The notes beneath the pieces are model-generated. The model was not told the origin of the DNA and ran no database searches. It worked only from the letters and a program-made list of their open reading frames with translations. This document shows positions 1-8,353 of a stretch of DNA of 64,000 bases, one piece after another. The position numbers were made by a program, and so were the translations under genes. This DNA comes from Dermatophilaceae bacterium Sec6.4 (GTDB taxonomy: Bacteria; Actinomycetota; Actinomycetes; Actinomycetales; Dermatophilaceae), in assembly GCA_039636865.1 (NCBI GenBank), contig CP144172.1, forward strand, positions 806,001 through 870,000, given 5' to 3'. Position 1 is the stretch's first letter; every line of letters begins with the position of its first letter.

Positions 1-177
1 AACAATTTTCTTGCCATCTCCCCCGGTGTGGTCATGGGCTACGAACGCAACACCACCACCAACGAGTACCTCACCGATCAGGGCATCACCGTGATCCCGG
101 TCGTCGGATCTGAGCTGGGCCGCGGCCGTGGTGGACCGCGGTGCATGACATGTCCGATCGACCGCGACGCGTCCTGA
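1..177 (+). CDS. arcA: Arginine deiminase, C-terminal end (cut by window edge)
   Basis: The first 58 codons read in frame to a TGA. They contain the arginine deiminase terminal block [13 protein letters not shown], whose second Cys is the catalytic nucleophile of the guanidine-modifying family (known). The segment [17 protein letters not shown] is also typical of the family. The enzyme converts arginine to citrulline and ammonia in the cytoplasm, first step of the deiminase pathway. The rest of the gene and any arcB/arcC partners lie left of the window. The next gene, 140 bp downstream on the same strand, is unrelated, so the arc operon probably ends here. Confidence 0.93.
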   Translation, partial: NNFLAISPGVVMGYERNTTTNEYLTDQGITVIPVVGSELGRGRGGPRCMTCPIDRDAS

Positions 178-317
178 CGGCACCGTCTGAACAGCTCGCC
201 GTCTGCAACGTTGGCGGAACTGTCGGGGTGTACCTTGAGTCCGCTGAGTAGATCAGCCAGTTCGAGAATGGCCCACCCACAGCGCCTCCTCCGACACCAT
301 GCTGGAAGATCGCGGGT

Positions 318-2081
318 ATGACCGATATCAAGCCTGATCCCACCGCAGCCGGGGAGCGTTTTCCCAGCTTCCGGACCGAGCTCGACGCGCGCCACCACCA
401 TGCTGTCGGGCCCGACTGGGCCGGTGGTGTGCCGCCGCAGTACGGGGTGGCACCCCGCATCCGAATCGGCCGGTCCAAGTGGTTCAACCTGCTCTGGCTG
501 GTACCGATCGGACTGCTGTTCTTGGTGATCGGTATCGCCGTCGCGAAGGGTTTGCGGCAGAACTCCGGGGTGGCCAGCTTTATCCGGCGATACCCCGGGT
601 TGTCCGAGCAGCCCGCGGACACCCCGGTGGGTTTCCCAGCGTGGTTGGCGTGGCAGCACTTCCTGAACCTGTTCTTCATGCTGTTCATCATCCGAGCCGG
701 TGTCACGATCCTGTGTGACCACCCGCGGCTGTACTGGACCCGCAACTCCACCCCCGGCAAAGAGTGGTTCCGCATCCAGAAACCGGTGCCGACCGATCCG
801 CTCTACACCGCGAAGCAGGACTCGATCACGCTTCCCGACGGTGTCGGCCTGCCCGGCCAGCGGCACTCCATCGGGCTCGCGCGATGGTGGCACCTCGGCA
901 CCGACGTCCTGTGGCTGATCAACGGGATCGTCTTCTACGTCCTGCTGTTCGTGACGGGGCAATGGCTGCGCGTCGTTCCTCTGCACTGGGACGTCTTCCC
1001 CAATGCCATCTCGGTCGCGATCCAGTACCTCTCACTCGACTGGCCCACCGAGTCAGGGTGGACGCAGTACAACGGGCTGCAGCTGCTCGCGTACTTCACC
1101 ACCGTCTTCATTGCCGCCCCGCTGGCGCTGATTGCCGGGCTCGGCATGTCGCCGGCGTTGTCGACGCGGTTCCGACGAGTCAGCTCGCTGCTCAGTATCC
1201 AGTTCGCCCGGTCGGTGCACTTCCTGGTCTTCTGCTGGTTCATCTTTTTCATCGTCGTCCACGTCACCCTTGTCATCACAACCGGCGCGCAACAGAACCT
1301 GAACCACATGTTCGCTACGCGTAACGACGGTTCGTGGTGGGGCGTGGGAATCTTCTCGCTGGCCCTCGTCGTCCTGATCGTCGCCTGGGTGGCGGCGACC
1401 CCGTTCACCTACCGGCACCCGCGCATCGTGCAACGCATCGGCTTTGCGTTGGTCGGCCCGGCTCAGCGGCTCTTCGAACACGTCGATGCCAAACCGGGTC
1501 AGTACACAGAGAAGGACATCTCGCCCTACTTCTGGCACAACGGTGCGTATCCGGAAGGTGCGGCCTACCTGGCGCTGCAGGAGGATGACTTCCGCGACTA
1601 CACCTTGCGCGTCAACGGTCTGGTCGCCAACCCGGTCGAGCTGGACCTGGCCGAGCTACGCGCTCTGGAGCATCATGAACAGATCACCCAGCATTTCTGT
1701 ATTCAAGGTTGGTCAGGAGTCGCGAAATGGGGCGGGGTGTCGATGCAGACCCTGATCGACCTGGTACAGCCCGCGCCGGAGGCCAAGTGGGTGATCTTCT
1801 ATTCGCACGCGCTCGGCCCGGACGGTGGTCTGTACTACGACGCGCAGCCGATCGAACAGATGAGCCATCACCTGACGATGCTGGCCTACGACATGAATGA
1901 TGCGCCGCTCGACTTCGGTCATGGAGCACCGTTGCGGTTGCGCAACGAGATCCAGCTCGGCTTCAAGATGGTCAAATGGCTCAAAGGAGTCGAATTCGTC
2001 GAGCACTTCTCCGACGTCGGCGCCGGCCTGGGCGGATACAACAACGACCACGAGTTCTTCGGCTATCGGCAATCGATCTAA
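318..2081 (+). CDS. Fused membrane cytochrome b-like / sulfite-oxidase-type molybdopterin oxidoreductase
   Basis: 587 residues in two parts. Residues about 55-365 hold five or six hydrophobic segments (near 58-78, 115-133, 198-217, 257-276, 302-322, 343-361) with His residues in or beside them (H114, H192, H301, H315), as in di-haem cytochrome b subunits. Residues about 420-580 form a sulfite-oxidase-fold molybdopterin domain with HFCIQGWSG; Cys461 is the expected molybdenum ligand, followed by a YSHALGPDGG substrate loop. Separate MsrP/MsrQ-like subunits have a comparable division of labour, but here both are in one chain. Substrate is unknown. No Tat signal is visible, so the side of the membrane on which the Mo domain sits is unresolved. 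A universal stress gene starts 17 bp downstream and may be co-transcribed. Confidence 0.85.
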   Translation: MTDIKPDPTAAGERFPSFRTELDARHHHAVGPDWAGGVPPQYGVAPRIRIGRSKWFNLLWLVPIGLLFLVIGIAVAKGLRQNSGVASFIRRYPGLSEQPADTPVGFPAWLAWQHFLNLFFMLFIIRAGVTILCDHPRLYWTRNSTPGKEWFRIQKPVPTDPLYTAKQDSITLPDGVGLPGQRHSIGLARWWHLGTDVLWLINGIVFYVLLFVTGQWLRVVPLHWDVFPNAISVAIQYLSLDWPTESGWTQYNGLQLLAYFTTVFIAAPLALIAGLGMSPALSTRFRRVSSLLSIQFARSVHFLVFCWFIFFIVVHVTLVITTGAQQNLNHMFATRNDGSWWGVGIFSLALVVLIVAWVAATPFTYRHPRIVQRIGFALVGPAQRLFEHVDAKPGQYTEKDISPYFWHNGAYPEGAAYLALQEDDFRDYTLRVNGLVANPVELDLAELRALEHHEQITQHFCIQGWSGVAKWGGVSMQTLIDLVQPAPEAKWVIFYSHALGPDGGLYYDAQPIEQMSHHLTMLAYDMNDAPLDFGHGAPLRLRNEIQLGFKMVKWLKGVEFVEHFSDVGAGLGGYNNDHEFFGYRQSI

Positions 2082-2098
2082 TTTGCGACGGGATCATC

Positions 2099-2617
2099 AT
2101 GACCACACTTCAACCCGCTGACCCTGCACCAGAAAACCCCGATGGCCGGCGCGTCGTCGTCGGTGTCGACGGCTCCGAATCGAGCAGGCATGCGCTTCGA
2201 TGGGCTGCATACCTGGCGGATGCCACCGCTGGCACCGTCGAAGCCGTCATCGCCTGGGCGCCACACACCCGATTTGGCGTAATGAGCACGGGGCCAGGCG
2301 GTGCACCACCGACCGGGAACCCTGCCGCAGACGCTCAGCAGGTACTGGCCGCGACCATCGAAGAGGTCTTCGGTACGCACCGACCAGCCGGGCTGCTGCT
2401 GTCCGTGCGCCAGGGCAATCCCGCGCAGCTCCTGATCGAGGCCAGCAGAAGTGCCCAACTGCTGGTGGTGGGTAGTCGGGGTCATGGCGGTTTCGCCGGG
2501 CTCCTGCTCGGCTCGGTCAGCGCCGCATGCTCCGCGCACGCCAGATGCCCGGTTGTCGTGTTGCACGGTGACACTCCGCCGCCCACCCCGTCAGGGGCGT
2601 CCGCACTAGCGCAGTGA
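2099..2617 (+). CDS. Universal stress protein (UspA family)
   Basis: 172 residues, one Usp domain. VVVGVDGSESSRHALRWA near the N terminus is the beta1 and helix start, and GSRGHGGFAGLLLGSVS near residue 130 fits the G-2X-G-9X-G-S ATP-binding motif. The ATG at 2099 is chosen because the Usp fold begins about 17 residues later; the frame stays open further upstream, but only over the end of the preceding gene. It follows the molybdopterin oxidoreductase by 17 bp, suggesting a shared transcript. Family role: cytoplasmic ATP-binding stress protein, often induced by hypoxia or redox stress in actinobacteria. The proline-rich C-terminal tail (about 20 residues) is not part of the fold. Confidence 0.9.
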   Translation: MTTLQPADPAPENPDGRRVVVGVDGSESSRHALRWAAYLADATAGTVEAVIAWAPHTRFGVMSTGPGGAPPTGNPAADAQQVLAATIEEVFGTHRPAGLLLSVRQGNPAQLLIEASRSAQLLVVGSRGHGGFAGLLLGSVSAACSAHARCPVVVLHGDTPPPTPSGASALAQ

Positions 2618-2839
2618 ATCAGTCGTCCCCAGCGTAGAGATTGCCGCTATGACTCCGGCGGCGTTGTGCTCGAGGGGTTTTCGGTCTCGTCGGGATTGAG
2701 GTTCCTGGCCTGTAGTACCCCGATAGGTGCCTCGAGATGGCTAGGATACTGGCGACCTCTCCTGGAATGCCGCTGCCGTGCGGTACTTGATCACCTCAGG
2801 GTTCCAGTCCGACCGACGCCGCCTGAGAGAACCAACGAC

Positions 2840-3526
2840 ATGTGTTTCTCAATCCAAGCCGACCTCGTCTCCGGTGCCGCACTGCTGCCCGTGGGTGTCC
2901 TGACGCTGCGCGAGGTCCGACACAAACGGGAGCTCCCGTTCGCAGCGCTGCCGTTGCTCTTCGCCTTCCATCAGCTCATCGAAGCGCTGGTATGGGCGGG
3001 GGAGCAGGGGCATGTCTCGCCGTGCGTCCAGCAGGCGGCCGCGTTCTCCTATGTGCTGTTCGCCTTACCCGTGTTACCTACTCTGGTGCCGATCGCGGTG
3101 CTGATGCTGGAGCCTCGAGGTTCGCGATTACGGGTTGCCCCGTTCGCTGCCATCGGGATCGTGGTGTCGGCGGACCTGCTGCACTCCTTGCTACAAGGCC
3201 CGCTGACGATCGACGTCCATCGGCACGCGCTGGTCTACAACCTGCCGTTGAGCCACGGCATCATCGTGGCGGTGTTCTACGTGGTGGCTGTGGTGGGGCC
3301 CTCGGTGCTGTCGGGCTACCGATCCATCATCGTTTTCGGCGTGGCCAACCTGGTGGGGTTGATCGCGGTCGCGCTCCTGTACACGCGCTCGTTCGCCTCG
3401 TTGTGGTGCGTATACGCCGCGCTCACATCAGTCCTGATCTTCATCCACATGAGGCTGCGCCGCCGGTTCACCGACGCTCATCGGCTGCGCGGTGAGCCAC
3501 TGATCACGGCGCATCCACCTGGTTGA
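2840..3526 (+). CDS. DUF6629-type multi-pass membrane protein
   Basis: 228 residues beginning MCFSIQADLVSGAALLPVG, the characteristic opening of the DUF6629 family (recognised from memory). About seven hydrophobic segments are visible, for example FAALPLLFAFHQLIEALVW, AAFSYVLFALPVLPTLVPI and VANLVGLIAVALLYT, followed by a basic end MRLRRRF. The conserved FHQLIEALVW lies in the second segment. ATG 2840 is preferred because the family starts with MCFS; the open frame upstream has no family resemblance. Function unknown; no enzymatic motif seen. It stands alone between the stress protein and the flavin reductase. Confidence 0.75.
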   Translation: MCFSIQADLVSGAALLPVGVLTLREVRHKRELPFAALPLLFAFHQLIEALVWAGEQGHVSPCVQQAAAFSYVLFALPVLPTLVPIAVLMLEPRGSRLRVAPFAAIGIVVSADLLHSLLQGPLTIDVHRHALVYNLPLSHGIIVAVFYVVAVVGPSVLSGYRSIIVFGVANLVGLIAVALLYTRSFASLWCVYAALTSVLIFIHMRLRRRFTDAHRLRGEPLITAHPPG

Positions 3527-3566
3527 TGAGCGCTCACGCTGCCAGGGCGGCACGTAGCCTGAGATC

Positions 3567-5072
3567 GTGAAGTCGAACCGGAGCGACGCGCAGGCGTCTG
3601 AGCAGAACACTCAAGAGATCGATGAGTACGACGTGATCGTCGTCGGGGGTGGAGCTGTCGGTGAGAACGCGGCTCAGTACGCCATCGCCGGCAGCGAGAT
3701 GTCGGCTGTGATCATTGAGCGCGAACTTGTCGGCGGCGAATGCTCGTACTGGGCATGTATGCCCAGTAAGGCCCTACTGACACCGGGTGACGTGCTGCAT
3801 CACGCGCAGAACGTGCCCGGCGTGGCGTCGCTGCTGGACGCTAACAGCGTCGATGTCGACGCGACCCTGGCGCGCCGCGAGACATTCACCAATGGGCTGG
3901 ACGACTCGAGTCAGGTCGACTGGGCGCAGGGCATCGGCATCGACGTCCTGCGGGGCCATGCGCGACTCACCGCAGAGCGGGAGGTCGAGGTCGACGGCCG
4001 GATCGTACGCGCGCGCCGGGCCGTGGTGCTCGCGACGGGCTCGCATGCCTCGATCGCACCGATCGAGGGTCTCGACGCCGCTCTGCCGTGGACGTCGCGG
4101 GACGCCACGAATGTCCATGAAGTGCCGCAGCGCCTGGCAATCATCGGCGGCGGTGTCGTGGCATGCGAAGCGGCGACGTGGTTCGCCTCCTTCGGTACGC
4201 AGGTGACGCTCCTGGTCCGTGACGACCGCCTGCTGCAGAACGTCGCGAAGTTCGCGGCCGAAGCGGTCCTCGACGGTCTGCGCTCGGCCGGGGTCGACGT
4301 GCAGCTCGGTACGTCTCCGTCGCGAGTCACCCGAGAGGCTCCGGAAAGCACCGGATACGGCCGGATACATGGTGGACCCGTGACGATCACCAGCACCCGG
4401 GGCACAGACGGCGGGTACGTCGTGGAGGTCGACGAAGTCCTTGCCGCGACCGGTCGTGCCGCCTCGACCGACGACCTCGGGCTCGGCGTTGTGGGGCTGA
4501 CCGATCTGTCCTCATCGCACGGGTTCATCCCCGTCGACGATGCGATGCGCGTCCTCGGCGTGCAGGGTGACTGGCTCTTCGCTGTCGGCGATGTCAACGG
4601 CCGGGCACTACTCACCCACCAGGGCAAATACCAGGCACGGGTCTGTGGCGACGTCATCGCGGCAAGCGCTCTCGGAGAGTCCCTGCAAGGCGCGCGATAC
4701 GTTGCGGCCGCCGATCACGACGCAGTGCCACAGGTCATCTTCACCCGGCCGGAGGTCGCCTCGGTCGGACGCTCCGAGGCCGCGTTGCACGAAGCGGGAT
4801 ACGACGTCCGATGCGTTCGGCTGTCGATGGCGGTGGCGGGCACCGCGGTACAGCGCGACGACGACGCGGGCACCGCTGAGCTGTTGGTGGATGAGCGCAC
4901 CCGGGTCGTGCTGGCTGCGACTTTTGTGGGACCCGGCGCTGGCAACCAGTTGTATCCGGCGACCATTGCCGTAACGGCCGGCCTGACGGTGGAGCAACTC
5001 TGGCAAGCGGTTCCGGCATACCCCACTCCGAGCGAGGTCTGGCTGCGCTTGTGCGAGAAGGCGCGTACCTGA
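3567..5072 (+). CDS. Pyridine nucleotide-disulfide oxidoreductase (dihydrolipoamide/mercuric reductase-like)
   Basis: 501 residues, GTG start. Order of elements: FAD-binding DVIVVGGGAVGENAA (about 22-36), redox disulfide GGECSYWACMPSK (C59 and C64), NAD(P)-binding AIIGGGVVACEAATWFASFG (about 190-210), second FAD motif FAVGDVNGRALLTHQGKYQA, and the C-terminal dimerisation domain. The C-terminal catalytic His of the usual HxxPT motif is replaced (VPAYPTPSEVWLRL), as in a subgroup of actinobacterial paralogues, so it is probably not the dehydrogenase of a 2-oxoacid complex. No lipoyl or E2 genes are nearby. A hairpin 23 bp after the stop may end the transcript. Physiological substrate unknown. 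Confidence 0.85.
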   Translation: MKSNRSDAQASEQNTQEIDEYDVIVVGGGAVGENAAQYAIAGSEMSAVIIERELVGGECSYWACMPSKALLTPGDVLHHAQNVPGVASLLDANSVDVDATLARRETFTNGLDDSSQVDWAQGIGIDVLRGHARLTAEREVEVDGRIVRARRAVVLATGSHASIAPIEGLDAALPWTSRDATNVHEVPQRLAIIGGGVVACEAATWFASFGTQVTLLVRDDRLLQNVAKFAAEAVLDGLRSAGVDVQLGTSPSRVTREAPESTGYGRIHGGPVTITSTRGTDGGYVVEVDEVLAATGRAASTDDLGLGVVGLTDLSSSHGFIPVDDAMRVLGVQGDWLFAVGDVNGRALLTHQGKYQARVCGDVIAASALGESLQGARYVAAADHDAVPQVIFTRPEVASVGRSEAALHEAGYDVRCVRLSMAVAGTAVQRDDDAGTAELLVDERTRVVLAATFVGPGAGNQLYPATIAVTAGLTVEQLWQAVPAYPTPSEVWLRLCEKART

Positions 5073-5094
5073 CGTGTGGGTGGTAGCCAATCTC

Positions 5095-5114
5095 ACGGGC
5101 GCCAAGGCGCCCGT
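5095..5114 (+). terminator. Hairpin after the flavin reductase gene
   Basis: A nine-base inverted repeat, ACGGGCGCC and GGCGCCCGT around AA, lies 22 bp past the stop codon at 5072. There is no T-tract, so factor-independent termination is not certain. The same bases overlap the broken end of the GntR stub on the other strand. Confidence 0.5.
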
Positions 5115-5204
5115 CTCGATCAGGCCGGTCAACTGTGATCGGAGCTGTTCGTAGACCGGAACAGGGGAGGCCAGGTCTAAACGCAGACTGGTCGCCGAGG
5201 GCAC
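5097..5204 (-). pseudogene. GntR-family regulator, N-terminal stub
   Basis: From a GTG at 5204 the minus strand reads MPSATSLRLDLASPVPVYEQ followed by LRSQLTGLIETGALAP, the start of a GntR winged-helix domain. At about 5097 the homology stops: the DRLPPVRDLA-type continuation is absent and the frame runs into the 3' end of the flavin reductase gene. Recognition helix and effector domain are missing, so it cannot be a working repressor. It was probably cut when the neighbouring segment joined here. It may once have controlled the RidA/aldolase operon downstream. Confidence 0.7.
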
Positions 5205-5756
5205 TTCATTCTGGTCCAGAGCTCGATCATCGCGGCCGGCATGCTAGTTCCACAACGCGCTACCGGGTGTGTGGAGGCACACCGAGGTCGGGGATCCTGC
5301 TCCGGTATTCGATCGGTCATTGGCCGGACGTGCAGCAGCTCCTGCGCGCGTGGTCGTCGGCCAGCTGCACAACGTCGACGATCTGCCGCTGTGCCAAGGG
5401 CACTCGTCGTATCGCATGATCCGGCACCCATCGTTGTACGGGTGAGAGCGGTGCGGGTCGTTTGGGGGACTCACCCTGCGCGTCGAACTCGACCGCGACG
5501 ACTGCCTCGACGTGTCCGTTCCGCAGTCGGCGCAGCACGCCCTCGATATCCGCGCCCTCGGTATCGTCGAGGACGGGCTTGATGACCGTTCCTGGAAGCG
5601 TTTGCTGCAGAGTGGCGATCGCCGCGAGAAAGAGCGATTCCCGAGCGGTTTACGCGATGGAATTCGAGCGATCAGTACGCCATCCTGGAGACCAGGCGTT
5701 TTAGCTCGGTCCTACCTGGGATGTGCGAGTTCAATGACACCAAGGAGACGTGAATC
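5205..5756. other. 550 bp without a recognised gene
   Basis: On the minus strand a frame of about 110 codons (roughly 5320-5650) contains LRRLRNGHVEAVVAVEFDAQ and ends shortly after VVQLADDHARR. The plus strand over part of it (5470-5680) is also open and protein-like. I recognise neither and there is no convincing start. It is most likely a decayed gene belonging with the adjacent GntR stub. Confidence 0.4.
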
Positions 5757-6143
5757 ATGACTGAAGGACGACAAGCTGTGAGCGCGGCCGACGCCCCCCG
5801 CGCGGTGGGGCCGTACTCACACGCGGTCTGGGCTGGAGGGTTGGTGTACCTGTCGGGTCAGACGCCACTGGACCCGACTACCGGCACCCTCGTCGAAGGC
5901 GACGTCGCGACGCAGACGAGGCAGGTATTCACCAACCTCGCCGCAGTACTCACCGCAGCGGGACTCACTCTCGAACACGTCGTAAAGACGACCGTCTACC
6001 TGACTGACCTGGTGGACTTCACCGTGATGAACGAGGTTTACGCCCAGATGTTCTCCGAGCCCTACCCGGCCCGCACCACGATCGGGGTAGCCGGCCTACC
6101 TCTGGGTGCTCAGGTCGAGATCGAGCTCATCGCCCAGCCGTAA
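5757..6143 (+). CDS. RidA family protein (enamine/imine deaminase)
   Basis: 128 residues, full length for the family. AVGPYSHAVWAGGLVYLSGQ near the N terminus and YPARTTIGVAGLPLGAQVEIE at the C terminus are signature blocks; the Arg of ARTTI is the conserved substrate-carboxylate ligand. RidA proteins form cytoplasmic trimers that hydrolyse reactive enamine/imine intermediates. A strong AAGGAG sits nine bases before the ATG. The aldolase gene follows after 45 bp with its own good ribosome site, so the two look like an operon; with an aldolase as partner, a catabolic RidA paralogue rather than the housekeeping one is likely (inference). Confidence 0.93.
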   Translation: MTEGRQAVSAADAPRAVGPYSHAVWAGGLVYLSGQTPLDPTTGTLVEGDVATQTRQVFTNLAAVLTAAGLTLEHVVKTTVYLTDLVDFTVMNEVYAQMFSEPYPARTTIGVAGLPLGAQVEIELIAQP

Positions 6144-6188
6144 CGAGCCACGATCAGCACCCAGCGCGCGACCACCAGGAGAAGAACA

Positions 6189-6947
6189 ATGACCCAAAAC
6201 GTGCACGCCACACTGCTGACGGCGGCTGCTGGCGAGGGGCCCGGTCTGCGGGCAGGGTTGTGGACGACCTTCCTGGGCGCCTATGGCCTTGAGGTAGCCG
6301 CGTCGAGTGGCGCCGACTGGCTTGGGTTCGATCTGCAGCACGGTGACCTGGAAGTCGCCGACGTCCCTGAGTTGTTGCGCGTAGCTGAGTGCGTCGGCCT
6401 TCCCGTGCTGACCCGCATGCCGTCCCAAGACCCCGCACTGATCGGACGTGTCCTGGACGCTGGCGTCAGCGGCGTCATAGTGCCCATGGTGAACTCCGCA
6501 GAGGAGGCTGCGGCCCTTGTATCGGCGTGCCGGACGCCTCCGAACGGGTTGCGCAGCACCGGGGGGTGCCGGCAAAGTCTCGGCCTGGCGGGTGGGGCAG
6601 TCCCTCAACTTCTGCTACCGATGGTGGAGACCGCAGCGGGCTTGGAACACGCTGCGGACATTCTTGCGGTTGCTGGCGTGGATGGGGTCTTCATCGGACC
6701 GTACGACCTGTCGATATCGGCGGGCTTTCCCAGCCCGTCATCGCCCCAGACCATCGCTGCTGTCCGGGAGGTCATCCGCCAGGCGCGGCAGGCAGGCAAG
6801 ATCGTCGGATTCATGGCGGGTACGCCGCAGCTACTCGCTCTAGCGCCTGAAGCCGACCTCGTCGCGGTCGATACCGACGTCACAGCACTACGCCAAGGAC
6901 TCGCCGCACTCTTCTCCCAGCCTTGCCACAACAACGCCGAGCGGTGA
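6189..6947 (+). CDS. HpcH/HpaI-type aldolase (2-keto-3-deoxy acid aldolase family)
   Basis: 252 residues. Features of the class II aldolase/citrate-lyase-like TIM barrel: WLGFDLQHGDLEV (metal and substrate region), PVLTRMPSQDPALIGRVLDAGVSGVIVPMV, then LLPMVETAAGLEHA with the metal-binding Glu, and GVDGVFIGPYDLSIS with the metal-binding Asp. Family members cleave 4-hydroxy-2-oxo acids such as 4-hydroxy-2-oxoheptanedioate to pyruvate plus an aldehyde. An AGGAGAAG ribosome site precedes the ATG. Second gene of the RidA operon; no further catabolic genes follow, so the pathway is incomplete in this window and the substrate cannot be named. Confidence 0.88.
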   Translation: MTQNVHATLLTAAAGEGPGLRAGLWTTFLGAYGLEVAASSGADWLGFDLQHGDLEVADVPELLRVAECVGLPVLTRMPSQDPALIGRVLDAGVSGVIVPMVNSAEEAAALVSACRTPPNGLRSTGGCRQSLGLAGGAVPQLLLPMVETAAGLEHAADILAVAGVDGVFIGPYDLSISAGFPSPSSPQTIAAVREVIRQARQAGKIVGFMAGTPQLLALAPEADLVAVDTDVTALRQGLAALFSQPCHNNAER

Positions 6948-6979
6948 TCGGGACCGATCTGTTGTCGAGATTTGGTTGG

Positions 6980-7402
6980 TCAACCGGCAGCTGCCTCGAC
7001 CAAGCGAAACCACTGCACGACGACGGGCTCGGCGTCACGGAGCTGCCACGCAGGGTCGCCAGCGTCCAACCGGACCAAGTCGGTAACCTCCTTCCAGAAC
7101 GCGAGGTGCGCGTCGCGCCAGTGCTGCGCGCTAGCGAATCCTTCACCTTCATCTCGGGCGACGTCTTCCCCGACGAGGTGGAGCGGAATGATCCTCACTC
7201 GGGTCGTCTCGACGACACCGTGCGGCCGGCCGTCGTGGTCCACCAGCGTCAGGCGCTCTCCAACACGCGGGAGTGGTTCGCCTGACAAGTACTCCACCGC
7301 TAGCGAGGACGTCGCGGTCTTCTCGCCACGCAGCACGGCCGCCAAGAGCCGGTCACCCAGACCTCGATCGCCGTCATACCCGAAGTTCAATGTCTCGCTC
7401 AT
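6980..7402 (-). CDS. ASCH domain protein
   Basis: 140 residues, essentially a single ASCH domain: LLAAVLRGEKTATSSLAVEYLSGEPLPRVGERLTLVD, then ETTRVRIIPLHLV, then EGFASAQHWRDAHLAFW. The GEKTATSS stretch is the conserved G-x-K-x-x-T/S loop of the family. ASCH proteins have a PUA-like fold; some are RNA-binding, and YqfB has been reported as an amidohydrolase of N4-acetylcytidine. Convergent with the aldolase gene (32 bp between stops). Which activity applies here is not visible. Confidence 0.85.
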   Translation of the reverse strand: MSETLNFGYDGDRGLGDRLLAAVLRGEKTATSSLAVEYLSGEPLPRVGERLTLVDHDGRPHGVVETTRVRIIPLHLVGEDVARDEGEGFASAQHWRDAHLAFWKEVTDLVRLDAGDPAWQLRDAEPVVVQWFRLVEAAAG

Positions 7403-7454
7403 GCCTGCAACCCTGACAGCAGCGCCCGTAATGCCATCGGCCCGCAGAGCTGTG

Positions 7455-7478
7455 CGGCGTGGGCGTGGGCGTGGGCGT
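7455..7478 (+). repeat. GGGCGT hexanucleotide tract
   Basis: Three perfect GGGCGT units preceded by an imperfect one (CGGCGT). It sits just upstream of the ASCH gene start and just beyond the end of the DinB pseudogene. Possible slippage tract. Confidence 0.6.
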
Positions 7479-7514
7479 GATTACTGTCTCTCCTGGTGTC
7501 CAGGGTGTCTGATC

Positions 7515-7940
7515 GGAGGGTCTCGCAATGGAAATGAGGTGGCCGTTGTGCGTCAAACCACTGACCGAACCAGCAGGATCGCATCGCTGCTAGCACGCGA
7601 CTGCGCGTGCTGGTCGATCAACCGCACACCGGTGTCGTGCGCAGCACTGGTCATTTCCCAGTCGCGATCCGCAGCCCAATCTGCTGATGCCCACGGGTCG
7701 AGATCCACGCGAACAAGTAACACCTCACGACTTCAGTTGTCCTCCACGTACGCCAGGTGCTTCACCAGCCCGGCCCACGTCAGTGTCGACGGCGGATGAG
7801 CGGCACGCAGCTGCTCATCACGCAGACGCCCGACTTTCCGTGACAAGGTCTCGCGCAGGTAATCCGGAAGCCGAGCAAGGTCCGGAGCTCCCCGTCGCCT
7901 GCGGGGGTTCAGGACGGTCGTCTGTCACGTCGGGGGTCAT
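7515..7940 (-). pseudogene. Broken DinB-family (DUF664-like) gene
   Basis: The start MTPDVTDDRPEPPQ at 7940 is the usual opening of these proteins. After about 14 codons the frame is lost; homology resumes in another frame as DYLRETLSRKVGRLRDEQLR, then AAHPPSTLTWAGLVKHLAYV, then EDN and a TGA where the family has Trp, then WASADWAADRDWE. A last piece, HNGHLI near 7545, matches the HNGHADL end of DinB proteins, with some 50 residues missing in between. So there are at least two frameshifts, one nonsense codon and an internal deletion. Intact relatives are four-helix metal-binding proteins, several of them thiol transferases. Confidence 0.78.
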
Positions 7941-8098
7941 GGTCATGACGGCGACCATAGAAAAACACCAGGGCACGACCGTGCAGCTGCCGATAAGCCA
8001 GCCAAGCTCAGGCACGGCTAGCGGGTATCCGACCGCTGCCGTACACGGATCTCTGGGTGGCTCACCTTGCTGGCATTGCTATCAGGAGGTGAGAGGCG

Positions 8099-8353
8099 AT
8101 GGCAGCAATTAGTGTGCGCGACCTTGATGAAGATGTGGCGGCGAGGCTGAAGGTCAGGGCCGCTCTGCACGGACGGTCGATGGAAGCTGAAGTCCGATTT
8201 ATTTTTACCGGCGCGGTTCTCGACACGGAGGATGAGGGACCCAACTTCGCGCAGGCGCTCCGAACTCGATTTGCGGCAGTCGATGGTGTCGAGCTGCTGG
8301 TCCCCGTCCGCAAGGACATGCCCCGAGCGGCCACTCTGTTGCACCTGCAGTGA
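8099..8353 (+). CDS. FitA-like ribbon-helix-helix antitoxin
   Basis: 84 residues. MAAISVRDLDEDVAARLKVRAALHGRSMEAEVRFIF is a ribbon-helix-helix DNA-binding domain of the FitA/VapB type; the C-terminal half would wrap the toxin. A GGAGGTGAG ribosome site precedes the ATG. The stop overlaps the GTG of the PIN toxin (GTGA), the usual translational coupling of toxin-antitoxin pairs. Expected role: neutralise the toxin and repress the shared promoter. Confidence 0.88.
   Translation: MAAISVRDLDEDVAARLKVRAALHGRSMEAEVRFIFTGAVLDTEDEGPNFAQALRTRFAAVDGVELLVPVRKDMPRAATLLHLQ

Noticed and set aside
7455..7478. CRISPR-like short repeats
   Set aside because: The units are contiguous hexamers without spacers. 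No array of regularly spaced repeats was seen anywhere in the window.
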